Below are positions 45,719-56,546 of a DNA stretch of 64,000 nucleotides, piece after piece. Under the pieces are notes generated by a model. That model ran no database searches. It was not told the DNA's origin and saw nothing but the letters and a program-made list of their open reading frames with translations. The stretch spans positions 1,070,685 to 1,134,684 of the forward strand of contig NW_006917099.1 in the NCBI RefSeq assembly GCF_000516985.1, given 5' to 3'. The translations under genes were made by a program, and so were the position numbers. Position 1 is the first letter of the stretch; each line of letters opens with the position of its first letter. The DNA is from Pestalotiopsis fici W106-1. Its lineage: Eukaryota; Ascomycota; Sordariomycetes; Amphisphaeriales; Sporocadaceae.

Positions 45719-47782
45719 CTAAAACCCCCTCTTTCCCATCATCTTGCGACGTGCTTTTGTGTGATGCTCATGTTCCTTTCGTCTTTTGCGAACCGTCCAG
45801 ACTTTTCGACGCTGGAAGAGTGACTTGAACCATTCCACCATGGCCTCCCTCATTAGAATGAGAATGAGACCAACCGTAACGGGGATGGCGATATACCAAC
45901 TGTGACAATGTAAGCCTACAAACGCAAAAACACAAATTTGGAGAAAAAGGCTACTTACAATAGGTTGACGCTACCTTCAATCTGAGGAAAGTCGGTAAAA
46001 TTCTGTCCAAAGAACCCGGACAAAAAGGTCAGTGGCAAGAAGATAATGGTCGCCACGGTCAGCTGTTTCATGCTTTCATTCTGGTACGCCGATATGGTGT
46101 TGAAGATGAGATCAATCATTCCATCGGCCGACTTTCTAATCGTATTCAGGTTCTCGCCAATCAAGACACAGTGATCGTACACATCGCCCAGATAAGTATG
46201 AGTCATGGGCGTTATAATGACACCTTCGACCGGATTCTGAAGCTCCTTGGTTGCGTCTGTTTGTGAAAGTGTAGTCTTGTGATCGCGCATGGCTGATATT
46301 ATCGATGCAATTGGATTGATGAGGCCAGCCATCTTGTTGATTTCTGACTGTATAATGTAGAGACTACGGGTCTGCTTGATGCTCGGTCGTAACAGGACGT
46401 CCAATTCAAGATCGGCAATGACATCGGCGTAGCAGTTAGCTACGGGGATGGCCATGTCAATGATGGCATCAATGATTGCCTGTCCCACCATTGACGCATC
46501 GCAAGACTGTCGCAAAATAGTCTCTGGACTGCCCAACCTCGCCAAGATTGGTTTTTCCACATCATCAGCGGACTGCTCAAAGAATGCAATGACAGTATTA
46601 TCGGATGTAATGAACATGGCGACCTGTTCTGCAGTAACAGCCAAATCCTTGGATGCTAGTGCGCTGTGTCGTTCCATAAAGTCGTTACGAGCCTCGTTGG
46701 ACGAAGCACGATACCTTTGAAGCGTGCAAAGCGTACTAGGATTGAAAACGTCTGATAGACCAGTCGCCTGGTGTTCCAAGGGGCCGTTTATGGGCGGCAT
46801 GGAATTCCCCCTCTCGAGGGTACTGTCCGCGGAATTGTATTTTCCCTTTTGGCTAGATGACCACCATCGTTTGAACTTTTTCTGAATGCCGCTGTCGGAA
46901 CTGTGGCTCTTGACGCTTGAAACTTCAAATGCATCGTCGTCTGATTCATCGCTGCTGTCATCGTCCAGCATTCGAACCAGCTTCTGGCAGGTAAATACCA
47001 GGAAAGCATGATGTTGGTACCTGTAGATCAGATCAGCTATTGCCACGAGGCACACTTGCCATGACAAGAATCCGCGCTCACCAGTCGACCTTGGTCCGAT
47101 TTCTCGTGTTCATGATATCCTCAATGGCCAGCCTATGCAGACTCTTGTAGTTGCCAAGGGCTTGTATGACATCCCAGCTCAGCCCATTGACATTGATCCA
47201 ACGACACTTGACCCAGTCAGGCTGGGGTTCCTCCAGGAAGCTAATCATCTCTTCATTGTCCAGCTCGTGGATCGCCAGATCGTCCTGGCTAAAGTCGACA
47301 ATGGTAATCTGGCACGCGGCGTGGAGACCCATGACAGCCTGGCCAGCATTGGGTTTGGTCGTGTCAACGCCTGGCTCGGCGCCGGCATGCCATCCCGGCT
47401 CCGTCAGATCGTTGAGGTCCACCTCCTTGATGGTCTTGAAGGTGCTCGCGCGCGCGGCATTGCGCCTACGGATGCTCACCCGCGAGAGCTCCGTGTCCGA
47501 GCGCGTCGGGCCTCGAAAGCCCGGGCTGGTCACGGTAATGGGCGACAGGTGCGTGTCATCCTGCGGAGGGATGACTTGCGTATCGATGTTGGGAGCATAG
47601 CGGACGCGCTGGTGGTGTTCTCGTTCTCGCGAGGTCCGGGGCAGGGTCGCGGCGCCGGGAGAGGGCACGCCATCGAGACCAGGTGAGGATACCGACACTG
47701 TCACCTCCGGCGCATGCAGTGATGCGTCTGGTGGAGGCGTGCTGTCCTCCGAGTTTCGGGGCATATCGCCGCTGCCATACAA
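45719..47782 (-). CDS. CorA-like divalent metal ion transporter
   Basis: Three exons: 47782-47082, 47020-45959 and 45899-45719, giving 647 residues (or 641 from the Met at 47764). The long N-terminal part is disordered, then turns into the CorA cytosolic funnel: WINVNGLSWDVIQALGNYKSLHRLAIEDIMNTRNRTKVD near 200-230, a Ser/Asp-rich insertion near 255-330, and the long helix with HTYLGDVYDHCVLIGENLNTI near 510. The last exon supplies the second span (WYIAIPVTVGLILILM) and a strongly basic tail. The first span ends in FLSGFFGQNFTDF, so the family's GMN pore motif reads GQN here. GMN is the usual selectivity motif of CorA; a change may alter ion preference, and fungal paralogues with this variant exist to my knowledge. 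The transported metal is not determined. Confidence 0.88.
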
Positions 47783-48530
47783 TTTGTCTCTGTCGGCGGC
47801 CCGGGGGGAATCGTCAAAAAGCTGCTGGAAGCTAGGGGGGAAAGACTGCCAAGACGCCCTGGTAGCTTTAAATAAAGCTTATTTCGCCAGCCAGCGTCAA
47901 TGACGTTGCCCCAGATCTTTAGTCCAGTCGAGACAATTCTAGCGTCGCACGCTCTGGATTGCAACCAAACAAACCCACGAGAACTGTTAGAATACAATAG
48001 AAGAAAATCGTGATCACTCGAGGAAAAGGGTCGGCTGTCGCCATAATAAGGAGCGTCTCAAAGATTTGGACAAGGTTCACGAGATCAGGGGCTTGTTCAC
48101 TACAAGCGGGGCGAAACCGTTAGCAAGTTCCAGCCGTTTGATTAGCGCTGACTCGCTCGTATACGTAGAATCCAGTGTTGATAGTATATTTAGCACCTTG
48201 TGTTATCCATAGTCTTCACATGAACTTTATAGCTCTTGACTCAATTGACCTAGGAGGATTCTTGCTCAAACAGCGGTGTGGATATGTTTTTTCTTCTCGT
48301 GAATAATCATTCTGAAATATCTTGTAACCATATTCCAAAAGGTAAATAGTATAAAATTGGTCTGGCTTTTGAAATATGTATTCAATAGTCTATCTTTGTC
48401 GCCATTAAATGCTTATAGATAAACAAGCTTTTGGTCGCCATTCTCGTCATTGAGTTCATGGTATCTTCATCCCAAAACATAAAAAATGAATATCATACAG
48501 GCATCAGACTTCATGCCCGTTTCTGCCCCT
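47783..48530. other. Intergenic region between CorA-like and Aquarius genes
   Basis: 748 bp. It contains the promoter of the CorA-like gene and the terminator of the Aquarius homologue. AT-rich around 48250-48480; no gene seen. Confidence 0.45.
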
Positions 48531-51500
48531 CTACTGTCCATCAGGGCCTTCCTCGGCCTCAAATCCCTCCTGCACCTCTGCCGCCACATCTTCCTCGTCT
48601 TCCTCGGCAGCGCCTACTCCGTCGACATAGGTCCTTTCTTCCTCAATGACAGGCTCCAAGACTTCAGCGACCTGCGCGTCTGGCAGGTCACGTTCCTCTC
48701 TTAATTGTTTGATCTTTGCATTCGTCATTTCAAATACATACTGCCCGAGGTGTTCCACGCCTTCCATGACAGCCTCGCCAGGAACGGATTCGTCCTCTTC
48801 ATTGGCCTGCAGTCGCTCCGAGGGCCACAATTCGCCAGTGACAAGTGTGAGCTTATCTGGACGCTTGAGAAGCAGCTCGAATGCGGGTTTCAATTCATAA
48901 CATGCCTCAAAGACATCTCGGCGGCCTAAAATATAGAGGCCAAGTCTTGCACGAGACAAGGCCACGGTAAGTCGACGGATGTCTCGAAGGTATCCTACTC
49001 GAGATGTGCGTGTCAAGGAAAGAATTATATCTAAAAGATCGAGTTAGCGATGGCCAAAGACGATTGGATAAATTAATCAAAACTTACAGTCATTCTGTTC
49101 GCCTTGGTACTTGTCGACCGTCGTGACGATCTTGGGCAAACCGAAAATCGGATTCTTTGCACACCGATGGGCTAGCACATCCTTGACGAGAGCACGTTGT
49201 CCCGCATATGTTGTAAGAATACTGATCTGCTCGGCTGGGTATCCGAGAAGACGCATGTATTGAAAGAGAGCCACAGCATACTCTGCTTCTCCGAGATTCT
49301 GGATAAAGTGTGGAGTCGGCTCCATTTCACCACGACCCTTGTACTCTGGCACGTTGATAAACTGGTAGTCGAACTTGAAACCAGCATTTGCCGTTTGAAA
49401 CTCCTTGAGGCTCTCAACATGTGGTAGACTGCCAAGGTTGGGATAACGCCACTGGTACAGTGCGGCAATCGAGGGACGAGCGCGGCCTTGCTGGTCCAGA
49501 GTGATTGCGGGAATCCCCAGGCGGATCAGACGTGAGAAGAGGGACTGTTCCAGATTGGCAAAGTGACGGAATGCAAAGTTTTGGATGACGGGCGAGTTCT
49601 GGTAGTGGTCACCACAAAGAACAACTCTCTGTAGGGCTGTTGTTCCGTCCTTGGGCTTCTGCATGGCCAGGGGAATGAAGTTTTCAATCTCGGTAATCTG
49701 AGCAGCTTCTTCCATCACAACATTGTCATAATGAAACCCGAGGTTTGCTATCTCCCCTCTCCGCATGGCAGCGTGAGTAGATGTCATGGCAATGATCCGA
49801 GCCTCGTTTGTGAGAAGATAGTTGGCCTTGTCTTTCTCCTTTTTCAATATCTCAAATGGCTGTACGTCCTTGAGTTCCGAGAAGATCTTGGAAATATGGT
49901 GCCGACATCCACTGATGATATCCAGGACGGTTGCGCGATCCGCTTCAGCAGGGAACAGAGGCTGCGGGGTGTTTGAAAAGTACTGGTGGAATGGGAATGC
50001 CTGAACCACGTCGGCAGCAGATACGTCTTCTGATGCTGTCGCCTCGGCGAATTTGGCCCATGCTGGTTGGACATAAACAGAATCGAAATATCCGGCTGTC
50101 TCTGCAGAATTGCCATGGGCGCCTGGTGCACCTATGCTCGCAGCAAGCCTATTGACCTCTTGCAGATATCTATTGCGGTTCTCCATGAAAGACTCTACAC
50201 GACCCTGCTTGCTGAAGTTTGCCTCCAGACCAAGTTCTTCCTCTCCGTGACCTAGACGCAAGAGGTGTCGTTCATCAATGTCGAGTGCAGCTATCTTGGC
50301 GAAAAGCTGATTCAAGGCTTGGTTCGAATGAGCGATAAGTAGAGTGCGCTGCTCTGGGAAATTGTGGTAGATATTACTGATAATCTGCGTGGCAACGTCG
50401 GTTTTGCCCGTTCCAGGAGGGCCGACGATAACAGTAAGACCTGGTTGTGTTCCCGAAATGATGGCGTCGACTTGAGCAGCCGTGAAACGAACACTGTTCC
50501 ATTTCGGTATATCCATAGGATATGGACCCGTATTCGGAGGCTTATAGGTTGATACGTGATAGGTTTCGATCTCGTCCAGGAGAGCAGGCTCGACATCTCT
50601 CCTCCTTTTCTTTGAAGGCTTGGACTTTGGTTCCTCGGCGGCTTTATCGACAGATTCCAGCACATAAGGAGGTGGGAAACTGCCCGACACATTGAACCCA
50701 GGCTCCACGGCTTTGCCTGGCATACTCTCTACGAGGTGTTGCCAGTCAAGGAATGTGTCTCTAAAGTCGATTTTCTTGACTCGATTGGGGAGACTCTTGT
50801 ACGTTGCGGCAGCTGGGTCGCCATAGCCGAGGAACACCTCGTGAAGCCATGGGGCGAGCGGCACCTCGGAGCGTACTAGACTGCGGATCGACTCCAAGAC
50901 CGGCTTGAAATTGTTCTCCCGGCCGCTTCTCCTAACGATCAAGTTCATCTTTTCATACACGTCCGGCTTGCCCAGCGTCACTAGATCCATGTCTTTCTGG
51001 TACGCTTCCGCATCGAGCTTGAGCTGTATTCTTCGAGTGGGAGCGCGACTTCCGCCGTTGCTGTGGGTCGTCGGGTCTCTGATGGATCTTCCCTTGTCAT
51101 CCATGATTGACACAACCTCGGCCGAACGAACATTCATCAGACCGAGTTTTTCAGCTTCAGACAGAGGTGTAATCTCGCCATTGGTCACTGCCTGCTGCAA
51201 AGAAGCATCTACAGACACGAGGAAAACAACATCATCCGGCCGTAGTGAATCCCATTCTCGACGAATTTGGTCCGACAGACGACGAACATCGAGGGTAACT
51301 TCAGCGCGAACTGCTGACGGTTTCTTGTCACCGACAAGTGGCGGGACGACTTCCAAGATGGAAGGTCGCGAGGTAGGCAATGCCATCTTGGAAAATCCAG
51401 TGAATCTGGTCTCGCCCGACCTTCCAATCTCGGGCTTGAGCCGTCTCAGTGCGGCATCAATATCATTACGAATGCCATAGAATGCCTCTGCACGGTACAG

Positions 51501-52931
51501 TACCAATGATCGGAAAAGGAAATCTCCAACAGAGAGGTACTGCAAATTTAGCTTGGGTAACGGCAATGGCCTCGACCCATCATAATCCTCCGTACTCAGC
51601 AAGAGGGGATCAAGCAAGTCTCTCTCTGTCGGTAAAATATTGGGCAGGCTGTCTTGAAAGGTCTTGGGCCTCTCAAATGTAGCAACAATGGCCTCGAGCA
51701 GAAATGCCCCATCCAAGACGATCTTGGATGAAATCGGATATTCTGTTCTGAGGTCTAGGTGCACAGCTAGACTTGTGGTTTCCTCATCGCTCAACACCTG
51801 CAGAAGAGCCTTGAGATCGTCGTACTTGTCGATGGAAGCATAGTTGGAAAGTGCCAGCACAGTCAACTTGTCTTTGAAGTGACGGAAAGCCACATGTTGC
51901 AATTTCTTGAGTGCATCACAGTGGCGCTCGTAGGCTTCTGAGCGGCTGTGCTGAATGCCAGTTTGATCGTCAATACTGAAGTCGTTGTAGTGACGCAGCA
52001 AAACCCACTGCCTGCGCAAGGCGTCATTTTCCTCGGCGCGAAATACTGGTGACAACTTGATTGCCGTCAAGAGATGCAAGTCTTGCAGGAGGGTATTGAC
52101 ATATCTTCGCGTGGGCAAAGAGCTTTGCAAATCGGTGAGAAACTCAATGTACCGCGCAATGTAGGTCACTTCATCTGCTTTGACCTTGTCGTCGTACAGC
52201 ATGTTGAGGAAATGCAGGGTCAGGGTATAGAGCCATTGCCTCTCAAATCGAAGGCGCGCCTTGGTCTCATCGTCGGCGGCCTCGTATCTCCTTGCTGCAG
52301 CTTTCCACGCCTTCTTCAGAGGCGCAATCTCGGCGAGTTTGGCTTCGCGTTTCGTCTCCGTTGAGAGATTGTGCCAAGTAGAGATGGATACCAGAGGCGC
52401 GCACTCCTTTCTGACTATGGCACAGTCGAGGCTCTGGAAGGCGTATATGACGAATGACAGCAGATGCGATCTGATATTGGTCGTTAGTGTGTTGTCGAGC
52501 GTCATGGCGAGGATGCGCCGAAACAGGATCGAAAAGTCGGCCGGGCGATCTTCGAAGATTTTCCAGGTTTCCAAGCGCTCTCTTGCCTTTGCATTGGTGA
52601 CGAGGACGATCAGCAGGACGTGGAAGTTGGAGGCTTCTTCCGAGTAGCCTGGCCAAAGGTAGCTCTCCAAGATCTGAAGACCTTCAAGTACCAGCAATGA
52701 CTTGTACTGGAAGCCATCCTTTTCCAGCGCATCCCAGATTTCGCGTTTCAAAACATCGTTTTTGACCTTGACCCTCGTGGATCGCTTGTTGGGCTTCAGC
52801 CAGTGCTGTTTGGCAAGCTGAGCAAACTCGGTCTCGCCTTCAATGTCGGCAGCAGTCGGTCGTGCAGTGTCCTGCTTCTTAGCTTGCGACTTGAAGTCGC
52901 CATTGCTCTTGAGTCGCTTGGCGGTCGGCAT
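48531..52931 (-). CDS. Aquarius/Cwf11-type intron-binding spliceosomal helicase
   Basis: Two exons: 52931-49088 and 49030-48531, giving 1447 residues. The ATG at 52931 (MPTAKRLKSNG) matches the usual start; an in-frame ATG at 52958 would add nine residues. The N-terminal ~750 residues are the helical, armadillo-like Aquarius region. The SF1 Upf1-like helicase follows: Walker A GPPGTGKTDVATQI near 850, the motif II variant MEEAAQITEIE near 1100, LCGDHYQNSPV, and TTVDKYQGEQND across the exon junction into YIILSLTRTSRVGYLRDIRRLTVALSRAR. The 57-bp intron falls inside motif V/VI, and its removal rebuilds that motif. The acidic C-terminus is low complexity. The protein binds intron RNA in the activated spliceosome and is needed for splicing and snoRNP assembly in animals. 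It shares a promoter region with the divergent THO1 gene. Confidence 0.92.
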
Positions 52932-53756
52932 TGTCAATGATGCAGCATTGATCCGCAAGCGACAGGCTGGGAGAGTACAACAACAAGACCAGACGAGCTG
53001 GTTGTGTGTTGTAATGGGTCTTGTCCGTGTTTTGTTTCCTAAGCTCCCAGCTGCCTGCCTATCGCATCTACCTAGTGCAGCTCCGAAAGTTGCAGGGCGG
53101 GCTAATGATTTTTTTGGGCGAGACCTAAGGCAGAGAGAGACAGTCAGTGCTGCGGGATGATCTGTGGCGTAAAGAGATTAGGCGCGTCGACAGCTTTTAG
53201 ACACCTAGTACTATGTTCGGCAGCAGCCTTTGATTAGTTCGTCATGCTGACCCATGTCGCGTGCGGGCGAGCCTTTGGCGCGTTCCAATGTTATTTTCGG
53301 GGATAAAACAGCTTCCTGGGTCTTGACTCTGGACTTTTACAGGGGATGCTGACCCCGGACCGAGCACTACTGGCAGGCCGCCATCATCGCACTTGCCCAC
53401 ATTCAGCTAAGCGGTGAGTAACAGCAGAATCAAGTCGATCCATTGAGCTTCAATGCTTCCAAGGTTCCGCGGTGCCATTGGATTGAACCAGAGAGCTTAC
53501 ATAGTACTTCGCGCGCAGCTGATCTGCTCAAAACATTTCTGGATAAAGGCGCTGTCGCAAAGCCACAAACTTGCAACGACTGGCCTTTTTTTTCTTTATT
53601 CGTCAACTGCATCATCACTGCATGTTCTGCCTCTAGGTTCTAGCATGACCCAACATTCTCTACACTCTTTCCACGGTTGGTGATCTGTTACGACACCCAG
53701 GCCTGCCTATTACCCGTCCTGCCCTTGCGCCCAGTTACCCAGAACCTCGACGCACA
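52932..53756. promoter_or_regulatory. Shared divergent promoter of the Aquarius and THO1 genes
   Basis: 825 bp between the start codons of two divergently transcribed mRNA-processing genes. No other gene is supported. The stretch is moderately GC-rich without an obvious TATA box, as is common for fungal housekeeping promoters. Co-regulation of the two genes is inferred from geometry only. Confidence 0.5.
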
Positions 53757-56396
53757 ATGCCTGCCTCTGACGGCGATCTTTTCGATATCCCCGAGGTTGT
53801 CGCCTTTGGTGCGGCGCTGGAGGATGCACTTCAGCAAGCAAAAACCGCCAAGCCCTCTGCAACCATCGAACCGCCCTTGACAAAGAACGACTTCTCTGAA
53901 TTCTTGTCGCAGCTACCAACCATATTCTCGTCCGAGCCATATGCTGAAAAGTCGCGTCAGCTCCTGGTTTTCGAAACTGTCGTGCGCCGGCGATTCGACG
54001 ACCTCATCTCTACGACGTCGATAGACAGCCCCGAGTTCGTTGAAGTTTGGAACCTCATCGACCTAACGATAGTTCTTGCGGAAAGCGGCCAATGCGACTC
54101 TGGCCTGGCATTGACACTTGTTGAACTGCTTCTGGACAGCCAGACGCTGCAGGGATGTCGTACTGCCTTCGACTACCTCGAGTCGCGCCGCGAGCGCTTG
54201 ATCAAGGATCACACCAGCATGCAAGGTTTGATCATTCTAAGAACTTGCAACGAGCTCTTGCGTCGTCTTTCGCGCGCCGAGGATATATCATTTAGTGGCC
54301 GCGTTTTTATATTCATGTTTCAGAGTTTTCCCATGGGTGATAAAGGCACCGTCAACCTCCGTGGCTCGTATCATACCGAGAACGTAACAACATGGGAGAA
54401 ACTTCCTGCCGCACCTGCAGGCCAAACGCCCGAGGGCATGGACGTAGATACAAAGGAGGATGCGACAGCTAAGCTCCCGCCTGCTACGGGTGCAAAGGCG
54501 GTGAGTTTCGATGCCAAGGACAAGTCAAATTCTCGGCAGAAACCCCTCGAGCCCGATGCTCTATATCCCATATTTTGGTCTTTGCAGGAATTTTTCTGTT
54601 ATCCTTTGAAGCTATTCGAATCCCAGAATATGTCCAAGTTCAGAGAGGGGCTGGAAGCAACGCTTCTCGCATTCGAGGCGGTGGTCCAGGGCCAGCGAAA
54701 TCCACAGTCCTCCGATGACACTAAGGATGTCTCGAGGAAACGCAAAGCATTCGAGATCGGCTCATCAGATGGAGGCACTTTCAACCCGAAATACTTGACG
54801 AGCCGAGACCTTTTCGAGCTGGAGATGAGCGACTTATTCTTCCGACGGCACATACTCATACAGGCAGTCATCATACTAGACTTTTTGCGCTCATTATCAG
54901 CGTCGGCCAGAGCAAAGCACGCCAACATTCGTCAGCCCAATAAATCGGTCATGTACAGTGACAAATCCATTTCCGAAGAAGATGTAAGTCAACCAGGGTC
55001 TGGCTCCAGGTGTGGTCCCCGCTGACATGCACAGGACAAATGGGCGGAAGACATGAAGAACAGAATGCAAGACTACATCTTTTCTGGCCCAGATGGTGCA
55101 TATGTTCACCGCATACTCGTGGCAGTGACACAACGAGAAAAGGGCTGGACACGGTGGAAGATGGAGACTTGCCCACCAATGGAGAAACCAGCCGTGACCC
55201 CCAGCGAGTTCAACGAAGCAAGAGAATCAGTCAAGCGACTGGCTACAAGCAAACGCCTACGGCCCCACCCAATGGGCTCGCTTAATCTGGATTTCCTCAA
55301 AGTGGAAGATGAAGAGAGCGCTCTTGACAAATTCAAGGACCCGGCAAGGTGGAAGTTGCCCGAGCTGGAAACTTTCAAGGACATGATTGCAAATGATAAT
55401 CTGGAGCTTGAATTCGCAAAAACGGAAAAGGAAAAGGGACAAATCATCGAGTCCAAGGCCAGTAAAACATGGAGAGCCCTGAGGATAGCAAGCCGGACAA
55501 GAATGTCTGCTCTCGACAGGATTGATGACTGGCAGGACATCAGTGCCGTCTTCGAAGACCCGAAGCAAGCAAACAAGTCAGCCGACGAGGACGAGGAAAC
55601 GGGAGATGCCGGCAGATCGCCCGACGATAAGCAATTGATTGTTATCGCAGGCCCTTCGGGCGTTGGAAAGTCAGCATTGATTGCAAGACTACAGGAAAAG
55701 CAACCACGAGTCTTTAAGAAGGTTGCAAGACATACGACTCGGACAGCTAAGGAAGGAGAAGTGGATGGCCAAGATTTCAACTTTGTTGATGCCGCTACTT
55801 TCAATCGGATGTCTGACAACGATCAGTTTGCAGAAGTCACAAACAAGGAAGGATTCGACATTGCTACCAGCAACAAAGCTCTGGATTCCATCAAGGAGTC
55901 GGGCAAAGTGCCACTGCTGGAACTGGATCATGCAGTAAGTCCAATTATCATTATTAAAATCCAACCACAACGACAGCTAACAATTTTTCAGTCTGTCCAA
56001 AGTTGTAAAGACTGGGGGCTGTCGGCACGATTCATCTTTGTTTCTCCATCAAGTAATGATCAACTGGAAGCACAGCTCAAAAGCTCTGGCACCTACTCCG
56101 AGGACGCCATTGCTGGCATCGTTGAATCTGCGCAGGCAGAGATTGAGCAGGCCAAATCTGAGACATCCCATTATGACACGACAATCACTAATGACAACCT
56201 CGAGGACGCTTACGAAGCCTTTGAGAAATTTATTTATGGCAACTTCACGCAGGAAACAAACGGCGTTCATGATGAGGGCGCCACTAAGGACGGCGATGTT
56301 ACCATGGCCGAGGAAGACTCAAGTGCTGCCGTATCTGTGCCTAACGGGGACACAAGTGAGGCAGTACAAACAGAAGAACTCACGAATGGAAGCTAG
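53757..56396 (+). CDS. THO complex subunit 1 (Hpr1/THOC1) with C-terminal guanylate-kinase-like domain
   Basis: Three exons: 53757-54983, 55035-55934 and 55992-56396, giving 843 residues; the second intron (57 bp) is in frame. Residues ~20-600 are the THOC1 domain: PEFVEVWNLIDLTIVLAE near 90, LTLVELLLDSQTLQGCRTAFDYLESR near 125, a FSGRVFIFMFQSFP block near 190, and WTRWKMETCPP near 450. Hpr1/THOC1 builds the THO/TREX complex, which couples transcription to mRNA export. From ~610 a P-loop domain follows: GPSGVGKSA, TTRTAKEGEVDGQDFNFV, EGFDIATSNKAL and VPLLELDHA, the order and spacing of guanylate kinase. The TTR Arg and GE Glu that bind GMP are kept, so it may still bind nucleotide. A Glu/Asp-rich tail ends it. 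The fusion is continuous across one splice junction with no stop. Whether it is widespread in fungi I cannot verify. Confidence 0.9.
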
Positions 56397-56417
56397 CGGC
56401 AGTCGTCTGACTCTACC

Positions 56418-56546
56418 ATGACGCGCAGTGAGAAGAGGAAGAAGAGGAAGGAGGAGAGGAAGGAGAAGATGAAGGAGAAGAGCAAGGAGAAGAGGAAGAG
56501 GAAGAAGGAGAACAAGAAGAAGAAGAGGAATACTACGTACCATTGA
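56418..56546 (+). other. Purine tract holding a 42-codon Lys/Glu/Arg-rich small ORF
   Basis: From 56427 to 56530 the plus strand is almost pure G and A. An ATG at 56418 opens a frame of 42 codons made mostly of Lys, Arg and Glu, ending at TGA 56546. It lies 21 bases after the THO1 stop, within the presumed 3' untranslated region. Composition alone explains the open frame, so coding is doubtful. Confidence 0.4.
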
